64,000 bases of DNA, taken from Verrucomicrobiota bacterium. Lineage in GTDB: Bacteria > Verrucomicrobiota > Kiritimatiellia > SS1-B-03-39 > UBA6053. The position numbers and the translations under genes are program-made. The notes beneath the pieces are model-generated. The model was not told where the DNA came from, did no database searches, and was given only the letters and a program-made list of their open reading frames with translations. Within the stretch, counting starts at the first letter, position 1, and each line of letters starts with the position of its first letter. Location of the stretch: NCBI GenBank assembly GCA_020831625.1, contig JAFIGD010000017.1:1-64000 (forward strand), given 5' to 3'. Below are positions 1 through 8,223 of this stretch, in pieces.

Positions 1-137
1 GGGGCAGGGGTAGGGGAGACCACGGATGGAAGACCGCAGATGCTGTGGGGCAGGGGTAGGGGAGACCACGGATGGAAGACCGCAGATGCTGTGGGGCAGG
101 GTGGGGGGAGACCACGGATGGAAGACCACGGATGCTC
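1..137. repeat. 46-bp tandem repeat, three units
   Basis: Three head-to-tail units start at 1, 47 and 93. Each runs from GGGGCAGGG through GACCACGGATGGAAGACC to GATGCTGT. The first two units are almost identical and the third has small changes. The array is cut by the window edge, so more units may lie to the left. Related pieces sit at about 19596-19690 and 29053-29275, which makes this one member of a dispersed intergenic family. Short open frames inside it have no recognisable protein. Confidence 0.9.
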
Positions 138-247
138 AATTTGAAGATGGATTTCCTCGAAACGGATCGCAGATTCAAATGCATGTCTGATTCGGAATTC
201 TGGGGTTCCATGATCGAATGGGTGGCGGCACTGTCATTACGATTATT

Positions 248-478
248 CTACAGAAACCAATTTTCGACGGTCAGCCCGGGGATGCCTTCGAAGTGCCGTA
301 TATTTCCGGTGGCGACAATCAGGTTGTGGCGCAGTGCGGTTGCGGCAATCAAAATTTAGGAAATGGCGAGGCGATGATCGCCGAGAGAGGACCAGCGTCT
401 GACAACTTCCGGGTGAGGTCCGGGTTTTAGTCGCTGCGAATAAACGGAGGTGTCGAGGAGGTGAGTCAGCGTTTTCAT
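248..478 (-). pseudogene. VapC-like PIN-domain toxin, internally deleted
   Basis: Read on the minus strand from the ATG at 478, the frame gives a typical PIN N-terminus containing LLDTSVYSQRLKPGPHPEVV, with the conserved first acidic Asp. It hits a stop after about 40 codons (ending in LAIS). Immediately after this, another frame reads a typical PIN C-terminus, ATALRHNLIVATGNIRHFEG, then PGLTVENWFL and a stop at 248. Intact VapC proteins are about 130 aa, so roughly 60 central residues, including the middle acidic residues, are missing. This is a dead toxin gene. Its start overlaps the upstream remnant by four bases (ATGA), as is usual in vapBC pairs. Confidence 0.75.
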
Positions 479-640
479 GCCAGTGGATCTTCACGGTTGG
501 TGGCACCGTTTCGATCCGGCAGGTCAAGTTCTTCGGTAAGCGGGCCGTATTTCGCCTGGCATTCAGCCACCGTTCCCCAAACCGACTGTCTTGAATCCGG
601 CGTATGATATTGGATTATTCTAGCTGTCTGGCTGAAGATT
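475..640 (-). pseudogene. antitoxin remnant upstream of the vapC pseudogene
   Basis: The minus-strand frame ending in TGA at 475 overlaps the toxin ATG by four bases. It reads through about 50 codons containing VWGTVAECQAKYGPLTEELD and then DRNGATNREDPLA. There is no start codon or DNA-binding N-terminal domain before the frame closes, so only the C-terminal part of an antitoxin seems to be left. Identification rests on position and the overlap with the PIN fragment; the sequence is not diagnostic of a particular antitoxin family. The left boundary given is approximate. Confidence 0.4.
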
Positions 641-670
641 ATAAGCAATTATGCTTTTGAACGCCGGTTT

Positions 671-733
671 GATTGGATAATCGGGATCGGGATCGGGATC
701 GAAATCGGGACCGGCAAGGGGATTACGATTAAG
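671..733. repeat. GATCGG / GATTAC hexamer tract
   Basis: An impure 6-bp-period tract: GGGATC repeated about four times, then a GATTACGATTAAG piece. It ends about 15 bases before the stop codon of the minus-strand membrane transferase. Related tracts occur in at least six other spacers of this window. Confidence 0.7.
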
Positions 734-747
734 GTTGGGACTACAAT

Positions 748-1980
748 TTACTCCGGAATTGCAACTCCGTTTTTCGGGCGGAGGAGTTTGTCGAGGAACA
801 TGGCATTCGCGAGAATCATGAGCACATCGAAGGGAAGGCGGAAACGGATGCGGGTGAAGAAGACGGCGGTGAGAAAAACATTGGTGATGATCAGAAGCCA
901 TAAGACTTTTTCGAAGGCGGAAAAGGGGCGGGTTTTTGTGAAAAAGGGACGGAACAAAAACAATCCCAGAAGCGGAGCCCAGGTGATGAACAGAACCGCG
1001 TCGCGAAAGCGACCGGTTTCGGATGCGGTTTCAAGCCGGTTTCGGAAATAGAAATAGTGTGCGGCTTTCCCCAGATAGAGCCGGAAAGCTTTGCCAGGGT
1101 GGGTTTGAATCCATTCCACGGCCAGATCCCGGTAGCGCCGGTCCCGATCCAGTTCGGGAAGCGATTGCATCTCCGGAAGAAGATGACTTCGTTCCACATT
1201 CACGCCGGAACCCGGGGTGGTGTTTTCCGAGTTCCCAAGGAATAAATTGAATCCTGAGTTGCTGGAAACCGGAACAAAGGCATCGAAGACCCGGAAATTA
1301 CGGGCGGACCAGGGCGCAACCACGGTCAGGGAGGCCAGCGCAAGCAGTGCGGTGCGTAAAAATCGCTGTTTAAACGGAGATTCCTCAAATAACAGGACCG
1401 CGAAAGCGAGAACCGGCGCTGTGAGCATAAAGGTGGGAATGCACAGAATGAGATATCCCAGCAACAGGCCGGCCAGCAGGGATTTCAGAGCCGATCCCTG
1501 AAAAAACATCAACATGAGAATCGAAACGAACAGAAAAGCGCCGAGGGTTTGCGGGTAAAGCGTGGCCGAGGTGAACAGCAGCACCGGATAGGCCAGGATC
1601 ATGAGCGGGGGCAGGGCCTGACAGCGGTGTCCCTGCTTTTTCATGATTCGGGAAAGCAGCAGCGCGGTGGCGGTCAGCAAAAGCGCCTGGATCAGTTTCA
1701 CGGAGCGGATGCCTCCGCCCGGACGGTAGACCGCCCAAAGGAAAAACGGGTATCCCGGGGGGCGGAAGGCGGTCAACTGCCCGTCCGGCGCGCGATAGCC
1801 CTCACCGGCCAAGAGCGACTCCGCGAGCTGATGGTAGTCGACCTCATCGGGGAAGCGGAGGGAGGCCGGACTGACCGCCGCAAGCCCCGCCGAACATAAG
1901 AACAGGAGGACAAGGCATGTTTTTGAGCTGGAAAGCAGGGCCTGAAGTTGTATGACAAGAGAATGCATCGATTTAATCAT
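748..1980 (-). CDS. GT39/ArnT-like membrane glycosyltransferase
   Basis: A 410-aa integral membrane protein with about ten hydrophobic segments. The first extracytoplasmic loop holds FPDEVDYHQLAESLLAGEGY (about residues 43-62), followed by FRPPGYPFFLWAVY. This is the acidic-loop signature of the GT39/PMT and ArnT superfamily, whose members use polyprenyl-phosphate sugars to glycosylate lipids or proteins on the outer face of the inner membrane. The acceptor cannot be told from sequence. The gene runs away from the glycosyltransferase set that starts at 2016, with only 35 bases between the two starts, so they probably share a promoter region. An O-antigen or lipid-modifying role fits the context but is inference. 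Confidence 0.75.
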   Translation of the reverse strand: MIKSMHSLVIQLQALLSSSKTCLVLLFLCSAGLAAVSPASLRFPDEVDYHQLAESLLAGEGYRAPDGQLTAFRPPGYPFFLWAVYRPGGGIRSVKLIQALLLTATALLLSRIMKKQGHRCQALPPLMILAYPVLLFTSATLYPQTLGAFLFVSILMLMFFQGSALKSLLAGLLLGYLILCIPTFMLTAPVLAFAVLLFEESPFKQRFLRTALLALASLTVVAPWSARNFRVFDAFVPVSSNSGFNLFLGNSENTTPGSGVNVERSHLLPEMQSLPELDRDRRYRDLAVEWIQTHPGKAFRLYLGKAAHYFYFRNRLETASETGRFRDAVLFITWAPLLGLFLFRPFFTKTRPFSAFEKVLWLLIITNVFLTAVFFTRIRFRLPFDVLMILANAMFLDKLLRPKNGVAIPE

Positions 1981-2015
1981 TTACCCCCGCACCCGGTCAA
2001 ACAAAAGAGATTTAG

Positions 2016-3131
2016 GTGAAAAAAATATTGGTGATGGAACCATTGCCGGGCGGACATCGGGAGCATTTTTTGAAAGCGCTTGCAGATGAAATCCGGCGAC
2101 GGAGCGACAGAGAATCCCAATATGTATTTGTGGTCGCTGAGTCATCGGAGATTGACTATCCTCCAAGGATCGCGGTGGACCGGGTGCCTGTGGCCGAAAC
2201 GGATCGGCTTTCGGGTTGGAACAAAAAACGTTCGATGGGCCGTCTTTTGGAGCAGCGGGTGCAAACGCACCAGCCGGATGAGGTTATCCTGCTGGAACTG
2301 ACCCAGTATGAATGGTCCCTGTTGTGGAAAAAAATTCCCGCCACGCTTTCCGCGATCGTTTTTGTGCAGCCGCCTCATATTTGCTCAAGGCTGAAACGGG
2401 AATTCAAATTTTTAAAAACCCGACTGCTGTTGTGCCGGAATGTATGGAGGACGTTGTATTTTTTGAACGGGGACGGCACCGCCAGGATCCTTCGGGAGCG
2501 TTTCAAACGTGTTCGAACGGAGTTTTCGGGCGTTCCCGACCCGGTGATTGAATGGGCGGAGGGGGTTGGGGCATCTGTGGATGTGGATGCCGGACGTTCC
2601 ACCGCACTTTATTTCGGGGCGGTTTCCCGGCGAAAGGGTTTCGGTGTGCTGGTGGACGCATTGTTGATGCTGCCCGTTTCAATTCAGAAACGCCTGGAAC
2701 TGGTGATTTGCGGGAAACCGGAGGATCCCGTCTATTTCTCCGATGAACTGAATCGGCTCCGGGGACATGGGGGCGCGCTGAAACTGACGGTGGAGGCCGC
2801 ATTTTTGGAGGAATTCCGGGTTAAGGCGTATTTTGAAGCCTGTGACTGGGTGTTGATGCCTTACACCCGGCCTGAATATTCGAGCGGAGTCCTTGGCCTT
2901 GCGGCCCGTGCCGGAAAGCCGGTTTTGGGACCGGAGGGGGGGCTTTTAGGCAGCTTGATTCAGGAATACGGGCTTGGACGGAGCTGCGCAATCACTCCTG
3001 ACTCTCTTAAAAACGAGATCGAAAAGGCGGTGACATCCGGAATTTCTTTCAACCGTGAACGGGCCGCGGTCTACGCGGGGGAAAGAACGCCGGAAGCCTT
3101 TGCCCGTATCTTATTGGGGAGGAACGAATGA
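2016..3131 (+). CDS. GT4-like glycosyltransferase
   Basis: A 371-aa cytoplasmic protein with a GT-B layout. The N-terminal Rossmann half starts KILVMEPLPGGHREHFLKAL. The C-terminal half has LYFGAVSRRKGFGVLVDAL (about residues 198-216), LVICGKPEDP, and near the end MPYTRPEYSSGVLGLAARAG (about 285-305), where GT4 enzymes bind the nucleotide sugar. In that last motif the usual E-x7-E pattern is only partly kept. It is the first gene of a run of overlapping plus-strand genes to 7274 and overlaps the next by four bases (ATGA). Its sugar donor is unknown. It probably adds a residue to the repeat unit of a surface polysaccharide. Confidence 0.75.
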   Translation: MKKILVMEPLPGGHREHFLKALADEIRRRSDRESQYVFVVAESSEIDYPPRIAVDRVPVAETDRLSGWNKKRSMGRLLEQRVQTHQPDEVILLELTQYEWSLLWKKIPATLSAIVFVQPPHICSRLKREFKFLKTRLLLCRNVWRTLYFLNGDGTARILRERFKRVRTEFSGVPDPVIEWAEGVGASVDVDAGRSTALYFGAVSRRKGFGVLVDALLMLPVSIQKRLELVICGKPEDPVYFSDELNRLRGHGGALKLTVEAAFLEEFRVKAYFEACDWVLMPYTRPEYSSGVLGLAARAGKPVLGPEGGLLGSLIQEYGLGRSCAITPDSLKNEIEKAVTSGISFNRERAAVYAGERTPEAFARILLGRNE

Positions 3132-4138
3132 AAAAGCCGCAACGTTCCCCCCCTGGTTTTTTTCACGACAGTTTGTCCGATTTTGATGAAATTTGCCGAT
3201 TAAACGCGCCGAAGGTATACCTTTACAAAGGGTTGCTGGATGTGAAGGTTAAAACAAAGCCTTTTCGGCAGATGCTGATTTTTTGGCGCCATCTCCGGTT
3301 TTGGTGGTACTTGATCCGTCACTCAGACGGGGATCAGGTCATTCTGGTGCGTGAGTTTTCCAATGTGCCGATGTGGATGATCAGCTTCGGGTGCCGGCGT
3401 GCGCTTCCCCGTTTGCTGCTGCTGAATCATCATAATCTCCAGTGGGCGCTGCATCGGCGCTGGAACCGAAGGGCGATGTGTGCTCTTCAAAGACGGGGCG
3501 CGAATTTTCTATTTTTTGAGTTTGTTCCCGAAATGGCGCTTAAAAAAATTGGAATGACCGAAAACGGCTGTTATGCGATCCGGCATCCTGTGAAGCCAAT
3601 GAGGGAGCGAAGGGGGGGGCCAGATCATGACGTCGGGTTTTTCGGAATTTGGAAGAATGACGGAGAGACTAAAGCGATGCTTCGGGCTTTATTGAATGAC
3701 CCCTCAGCTCCTAAAATTCTGATTGGGGCCCCGAATATCCAAGAAGCCCGCAACGATCTGGGTGATGAGGCGCGTTCGATGACATTCGTGAACACGGCGG
3801 CTCCTGAAATCTTCCATGCGACGATGCAAAGATGCCGGTGGATTTGCCTTCCTTACGCGAGGGAGACACACGAATATCGGGTTTCCGGCCTGCTGAGCGA
3901 CGCGGTGGCGAACCACGTTTCAGTGTTGATTCCTGATTATCCGATGTTAAGTGAGCAAATGAATTGGCCGGAGCCGACGGGCATGATGCTGAACGTTGAC
4001 GAAAAGCATTATCTTTCAAAGCTTTGTCTTTCTGAAAGCGGAATAGACTCCCAAGCTTTCCGTTTGCATTGCGAGGAACGTTCCGCACAGAAACTGGCCA
4101 AAACGCTTGAGGGTATTCTTGAAAACATCTCCAAATAA
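3128..4138 (+). CDS. putative glycosyltransferase, divergent
   Basis: A 336-aa soluble protein that is not firmly recognised. It is strongly basic and aromatic in its first 110 residues. Later it has DVGFFGIWKNDGETKAML (about residues 173-190), LIGAPNIQEARND and a C-terminal ICLPYARETHEYRVSGLLSD followed by VSVLIPDYP. That order resembles the donor-binding half of GT-B enzymes, where a strand-loop-helix with Y/S-x-SG precedes the C-terminus. It lies between a GT4-like gene (ATGA overlap) and a WecG-family gene, so a glycosyltransferase role is likely. This is inference from fold-level resemblance and context. No signal peptide or membrane segment is seen. Confidence 0.5.
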   Translation: MKKPQRSPPGFFHDSLSDFDEICRLNAPKVYLYKGLLDVKVKTKPFRQMLIFWRHLRFWWYLIRHSDGDQVILVREFSNVPMWMISFGCRRALPRLLLLNHHNLQWALHRRWNRRAMCALQRRGANFLFFEFVPEMALKKIGMTENGCYAIRHPVKPMRERRGGPDHDVGFFGIWKNDGETKAMLRALLNDPSAPKILIGAPNIQEARNDLGDEARSMTFVNTAAPEIFHATMQRCRWICLPYARETHEYRVSGLLSDAVANHVSVLIPDYPMLSEQMNWPEPTGMMLNVDEKHYLSKLCLSESGIDSQAFRLHCEERSAQKLAKTLEGILENISK

Positions 4139-4877
4139 CATTCAGATTTTGAATTTGAAAATTGCCGACCTGACCTTGACAGAGCTTTTGGGCAGGCTCA
4201 GAGAGCTTGCCGTGCAACCGGGCGTATCGATTGTAAACTATGCAAATGCCCATGGATGCAATTTAAGTCTTAAAAACAGGGATTTTCAGCAGGCCATGTC
4301 GGAGGCGGATATTGTCTTTTGCGATGGGGTTGGGGTCAAAATCGGAGCCCGAATTCTGGGTACACCGCTGAAAGACCGGATGACGCCGCCGGATTGGATT
4401 GATCGATTTTTTCAACAATGTGTCGATGACCGGGCAAGTGTCTATTTTATCGGAGAAAGAGAGGAGGACTGTCGAAGGTTTTATGAGACCGTTCTGCGGA
4501 ATCATCCCGACCTGAAGGTGGCCGGAAGCCATCATGGGTATTTCCAGTTCGACTCAGAAGAAGAGGTGCTGTTGGTTTCCGAGTTGAACCGATTGCGCCC
4601 ACATTTCATCCTCACCGGCATGGGAATGCCCAAACAGGAGCTGTGGGCGCAGAGAATGAAAAACCTTGTTCAATCCGGCGTGATTCTTTCCACCGGCGCT
4701 CTTTTTCTTTGGTACGCCGGAAAAGAAACAAGGCGGCGGAATTTTTTAACCGACAACGGTTTCGAGTGGCTGTTGCGTTATTTGCGGCATCCCGTGGCGC
4801 ATTTCCGAAGGTACATCTTAGGGAATCCGTTGTTCATTTTCAGAATCTTGAAGCAGAAAGCGGGACTTGCCGTATGA
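4107..4877 (+). CDS. WecG/TagA/CpsF family glycosyltransferase (GT26)
   Basis: A 256-aa protein with the family hallmarks: VNYANAHGCNLS, then EADIVFCDGVGVKIGARILG (about residues 71-90), then TPPDWIDRFF, VYFIGEREEDCRRFYETVL and the glycine-rich ILTGMGMPKQELWAQ. Characterised members transfer ManNAcA, ManNAc or glucose from a nucleotide sugar onto a polyprenyl-linked acceptor at the inner membrane. The start is TTG at 4107, which overlaps the upstream gene by 32 bases; a second TTG at 4119 is also possible and no ATG is available. It ends in an ATGA overlap with the polymerase gene. It is one of the early-acting enzymes expected in an EPS or O-antigen locus. Confidence 0.9.
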   Translation: MRVFLKTSPNNIQILNLKIADLTLTELLGRLRELAVQPGVSIVNYANAHGCNLSLKNRDFQQAMSEADIVFCDGVGVKIGARILGTPLKDRMTPPDWIDRFFQQCVDDRASVYFIGEREEDCRRFYETVLRNHPDLKVAGSHHGYFQFDSEEEVLLVSELNRLRPHFILTGMGMPKQELWAQRMKNLVQSGVILSTGALFLWYAGKETRRRNFLTDNGFEWLLRYLRHPVAHFRRYILGNPLFIFRILKQKAGLAV

Positions 4878-6349
4878 AGAGTAATATTGTTTTAACCGTT
4901 TTACTCAGCACATTATTTGTGGTTGGCGCAGTGTTTTTTCTGATTTCAAGAGGAATGGCCATGTATTTAATGGCTCTTCCGGCGATTCCGGCAGGAATCT
5001 ATTTGTTGAATAAGCCCAAATTTCTGTACGGGGCGATCATCTGTCTGCCCTTCAGCCGGATTACGGTTCCGGGACTGCCAGGTTCACTCTACCTTTTCCA
5101 TTTATTTTTGCTTTTTGCGTTCGGAACCGGATTACTCAATAACGCTATACAGAAAAACAACAGACGTGGATTTTCATTAGCCCAAAAATCAGCGATGCTG
5201 TTTATGTTAAATATATTTGTTATCATGTATTTCCGGGGGGCCGGTCTGCGGATATTCGGGGGGGATCAATGGGGGGGAATGCGGTATGTTGAGCTTTTGA
5301 CACCCTTTTTGCTCCTTTTTCTGAACCCTCCATTTGTTTATTCTACTAGCGAATGGAAGCGCATCATGATTTTGTTCATGATCTTCAGTGCGCTTCCCTT
5401 GTTTTCGGAGATCGTATTTCTGGCGTCCGGAGGTAGATTGTACCATTTATATTATGTTATAAAATTCAATATGAGTACTTTTAACAGTTACCTTGCCGAA
5501 ATGAGAGGTGCTGATGTTGTGCGTTTTCAAACCGCAAATAGACTCGCTCCATTTGTTATTATCGCTTCATTAGTTTTATATCGCATGAAAACAAAGTCTA
5601 TTTTCTATGTGGTTTTATATATATTTGGAGTGCTTCTTGTTGGGATATCCGGACATCGTTCGGTTTTTATTGATCTGGTGTTTTTAAGCTGGGTGACGTT
5701 TTTAATCAGTTTTTGGAAGCAACGGTGGGTTTATTTTCTGGTGTCTTTTTTTGGAGGACTGGTGGTGATTGGAAGTGTTTACCTTTTTGCAGCCGATTTA
5801 CCGACAAACTTCCAGCGAGCGATTTCATTTCTTCCTGGGATCTCGATCAGTGAAGCGGCCCGAATGGATGCAATGATTACGATCGACTGGAGGCTTAACC
5901 TTTGGAATGAGGGGCTTACAGAGTTGCAACTTAACCCTATGTACTTGATCTTAGGGAAAGGATTGACGTATTCTGCAGCTGAATATATGGCGCTTCAGCT
6001 TTTTGATTTTCATTACTGGTGGGCCATTCTCACTTCGAATTACCATCAAGGTGTTTTGAGTCTGTTAATTATTACGGGAACCCCCGGACTTTTGTTCGTT
6101 GTCAGCTTTTTCGGGTTTACTATCAATGAATCGATTAGGAACGTGAGGAAAATGATTCGGATACCATTTATAACAGATTTATACCTCCTTTTAGTCCTTT
6201 ATTTCATTTTGTTGGTCTTTAAATATTTCGTTGTTTATGGTGACATGACCTCCTCCTTCATACCGATTTGTTATACCGCATTCCTGCTCAAACAACTACA
6301 TTTGACCTACAGAGAAGAAGTCAGGCTCAATGAAACCACAAAGACTTAA
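4874..6349 (+). CDS. O-antigen ligase/polymerase-like membrane protein (Wzy-like)
   Basis: A 491-aa protein with roughly eleven transmembrane segments. A large loop after residue about 305 contains RWRL-type basic residues (IDWRLNLWNEGLTELQLNP) and, later, YHQGVLSLLIITGTPGLLF. GISGHRSVFIDLVFLSW in the centre is the Arg-containing motif often seen in O-antigen ligase/polymerase family proteins. The ATG at 4874 overlaps the stop of the GT26 gene as ATGA; an upstream in-frame start at 4643 would lie deep in that gene and is not credible. The protein probably polymerises undecaprenyl-linked repeat units in the periplasm. The family also contains ligases, so polymerase is inferred from context. 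The gene is AT-rich compared with the later part of the window. Confidence 0.75.
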   Translation: MKSNIVLTVLLSTLFVVGAVFFLISRGMAMYLMALPAIPAGIYLLNKPKFLYGAIICLPFSRITVPGLPGSLYLFHLFLLFAFGTGLLNNAIQKNNRRGFSLAQKSAMLFMLNIFVIMYFRGAGLRIFGGDQWGGMRYVELLTPFLLLFLNPPFVYSTSEWKRIMILFMIFSALPLFSEIVFLASGGRLYHLYYVIKFNMSTFNSYLAEMRGADVVRFQTANRLAPFVIIASLVLYRMKTKSIFYVVLYIFGVLLVGISGHRSVFIDLVFLSWVTFLISFWKQRWVYFLVSFFGGLVVIGSVYLFAADLPTNFQRAISFLPGISISEAARMDAMITIDWRLNLWNEGLTELQLNPMYLILGKGLTYSAAEYMALQLFDFHYWWAILTSNYHQGVLSLLIITGTPGLLFVVSFFGFTINESIRNVRKMIRIPFITDLYLLLVLYFILLVFKYFVVYGDMTSSFIPICYTAFLLKQLHLTYREEVRLNETTKT

Positions 6350-7274
6350 ACCCATCCTTATAACAGGTTCTCATCGTTCAGGAACGACCTGGGTAGGAAG
6401 AATGCTGGCGGAAAGTCCCGGGGTGGCTTATATTCAGGAGCCGATGAATCCCGGGCACCGCCGGGGGGAGTGTCGCGCGGATTTTGGTGCATGGTTTCCA
6501 AAATTGGATGAAAAGAGCGGCGCGGGTTTTGTGAGGGATTTACAGGATTGCCTGTCGTTTCGGTATGATCTTCGCGCGGCCTGTACCGGTGCGCAAGGAA
6601 TCAAACCTTGGCTCCGAATACCCTATGATCAATGTCGGTGTTGGTGGCATCGCTGTCTTAGGACGCGCCCTTTGATGAAAGATCCGATTGCGCTGTTGTC
6701 TGCGGAATGGCTGGCCCGGCAATTTGATATGGATGTGATTATCATGATCCGCCACCCGGCGGCCTTTGTCGGGAGCCTGAAACGGACAGGATGGAACTTC
6801 CCCTTTCAAGATTTGGTGCGACAGGGGGTCTGTCTTCAAGAATCTCTCCGGAAATTTCAGGTGGATGTGGAGCGTTTTGCCAGGGAACCTCAGGACGTCG
6901 TTTCGCAGGGAATACTTCTTTGGAATCTCTTCCACACCGTCATCCGGGACTATCAACTCCGCCATCCTGAGTGGAATTATGTGCGCCACGAGGATCTATC
7001 CTTAGATCCGCTTCAAGGGTTTGAAGCTCTTTTTCATGCGGTCGGGCTTGATTTTAGTGACACGGTGAGGCGAAAAATTGAATGCTCGACGAAAGCAGTT
7101 CACTCAGGTCAAGAAGCCCTGCACAGCGTTCAGCGGGACAGTCGGAAGAATGTGGATTCCTGGCGGAAACGTTTGGAACTCACTGAAATTGAACAGATAC
7201 AATCGGGTACGGTGGAATTAGCAGTGTATTTTTACGGTGAAAATTTCATTTTTCATAAAACACCTAAAGACTAA
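6330..7274 (+). CDS. sulfotransferase family protein
   Basis: A 314-aa soluble protein. The N-terminal P-loop-like 5'-PSB motif is TGSHRSGTTWVGRMLAES (about residues 12-29). The 3'-phosphate-binding segment IIMIRHPAAFVGSLKRTGW follows at about 134-152. Both are hallmarks of PAPS-dependent sulfotransferases. EPMNPGHRRGE after the P-loop resembles the bacterial carbohydrate sulfotransferases. It overlaps the polymerase gene by 20 bases and is the last plus-strand gene of the polysaccharide locus, meeting the minus-strand genes tail to tail. It probably sulfates a sugar of the polymer or its precursor. Substrate is inference from location. Confidence 0.85.
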   Translation: MKPQRLKPILITGSHRSGTTWVGRMLAESPGVAYIQEPMNPGHRRGECRADFGAWFPKLDEKSGAGFVRDLQDCLSFRYDLRAACTGAQGIKPWLRIPYDQCRCWWHRCLRTRPLMKDPIALLSAEWLARQFDMDVIIMIRHPAAFVGSLKRTGWNFPFQDLVRQGVCLQESLRKFQVDVERFAREPQDVVSQGILLWNLFHTVIRDYQLRHPEWNYVRHEDLSLDPLQGFEALFHAVGLDFSDTVRRKIECSTKAVHSGQEALHSVQRDSRKNVDSWRKRLELTEIEQIQSGTVELAVYFYGENFIFHKTPKD

Positions 7275-7282
7275 TCGTCTTT
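7266..7282. terminator. small hairpin over two convergent stop codons (possible terminator)
   Basis: AAAGAC (7266-7271) and GTCTTT (7277-7282) form a six-pair stem with a five-base loop. The stem-loop covers both stop codons where the plus and minus halves of the polysaccharide locus overlap by four bases. There is no long T-tract, so efficient termination is uncertain. Confidence 0.3.
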
Positions 7283-8221
7283 ATAGGGATAACCGACGGA
7301 TTTCAGATCCAGTTTAAATCGTTCTGCAACCATTCGGTTTCCTTTTCCGTAAATGGAGTCAACGGCTTTTCGTTCGTCGGGCGTCAAAGGTTGAGTAAGT
7401 TGCTTTGACAAATATGACCAGAACTCCCCCGGAAGTGTTTTTTCCGATATTTTCAAAAATGATTTTCCCATAGGAAAACGTTGAATTTTTCGAATCCACC
7501 GCCGATCACGGTGCCAACCACTGGCAGAGGTGTTTGACGGGTTCAATTTTTCCTTGTGAGCCTTATTGAGAAGCGTTGAATTTGAAATACCGAGTAGGTT
7601 TCCTATATCGGAAATAAATCTGACCGGGTTTTGAATAAAATCTTCATACAGAAAAACATGTATATTTTCCTCTCCAAAGAGCGAACTGTATGTATTTAAA
7701 ACTCTTTTGTAATCCAGCGCTTTTGCAAAACCTCTCTGCTCTCCTATTACGCATGTATTTAGATACTTTTTCCATGAAAGCTCCGGAACAAAATAACTGT
7801 GATAAGAAGGCAGCAAACTATATTGACTTCGAAGGGTAATAATAATTTGTGGGGGGGTGTTTTTGTCTTCTGTCAGGCTGCTGAAATAGGTGAAAATCCG
7901 TGAAGCGGTGTCTTCAATATTATGCCCTTCGCTTTCAAAACCTTTACCGTACCGGGTGTTTCGAACAAAACCCTCCTGAGATATCAGGACCTTTGAACAC
8001 CCACAGTTTGTAATTTCTTTTAATAATACGTCCTTTTCATTAAGAGCCTGGTCAAACAAGTCTCCACCTAAAAGAAGAGCCTGCTCAAGGCGCTTTATGT
8101 TTTCAGCAGAAAACGGCTTTCCCAGATAGTACAATGAATCCGCATTTTGAAACAATGTCCGTTGCAGGGTTGTTGTTGCTGTTTTAGGGTATCCGATGTG
8201 AATAAAATAAATGGGTTTCAT
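7271..8221 (-). CDS. sulfotransferase domain protein
   Basis: A 316-aa protein starting MKPIYFIHIGYPKTATTTLQ, where GYPKTATTTLQ (about residues 9-19) is the PAPS 5'-phosphosulfate loop of the sulfotransferase superfamily. A second conserved segment, IIITLRSQYSLLPSYHSYF (about 126-144), corresponds to the 3'-phosphate-binding Arg/Ser region. It differs from the other two sulfotransferases here, so it is not a recent duplicate. The stop overlaps that of the upstream plus-strand sulfotransferase. It is the last gene of the minus-strand run that starts at 12478. Composition is AT-rich. A polysaccharide or glycolipid substrate is likely but unproven. Confidence 0.8.
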   Translation of the reverse strand: MKPIYFIHIGYPKTATTTLQRTLFQNADSLYYLGKPFSAENIKRLEQALLLGGDLFDQALNEKDVLLKEITNCGCSKVLISQEGFVRNTRYGKGFESEGHNIEDTASRIFTYFSSLTEDKNTPPQIIITLRSQYSLLPSYHSYFVPELSWKKYLNTCVIGEQRGFAKALDYKRVLNTYSSLFGEENIHVFLYEDFIQNPVRFISDIGNLLGISNSTLLNKAHKEKLNPSNTSASGWHRDRRWIRKIQRFPMGKSFLKISEKTLPGEFWSYLSKQLTQPLTPDERKAVDSIYGKGNRMVAERFKLDLKSVGYPYKDD

Positions 8222-8223
8222 TA

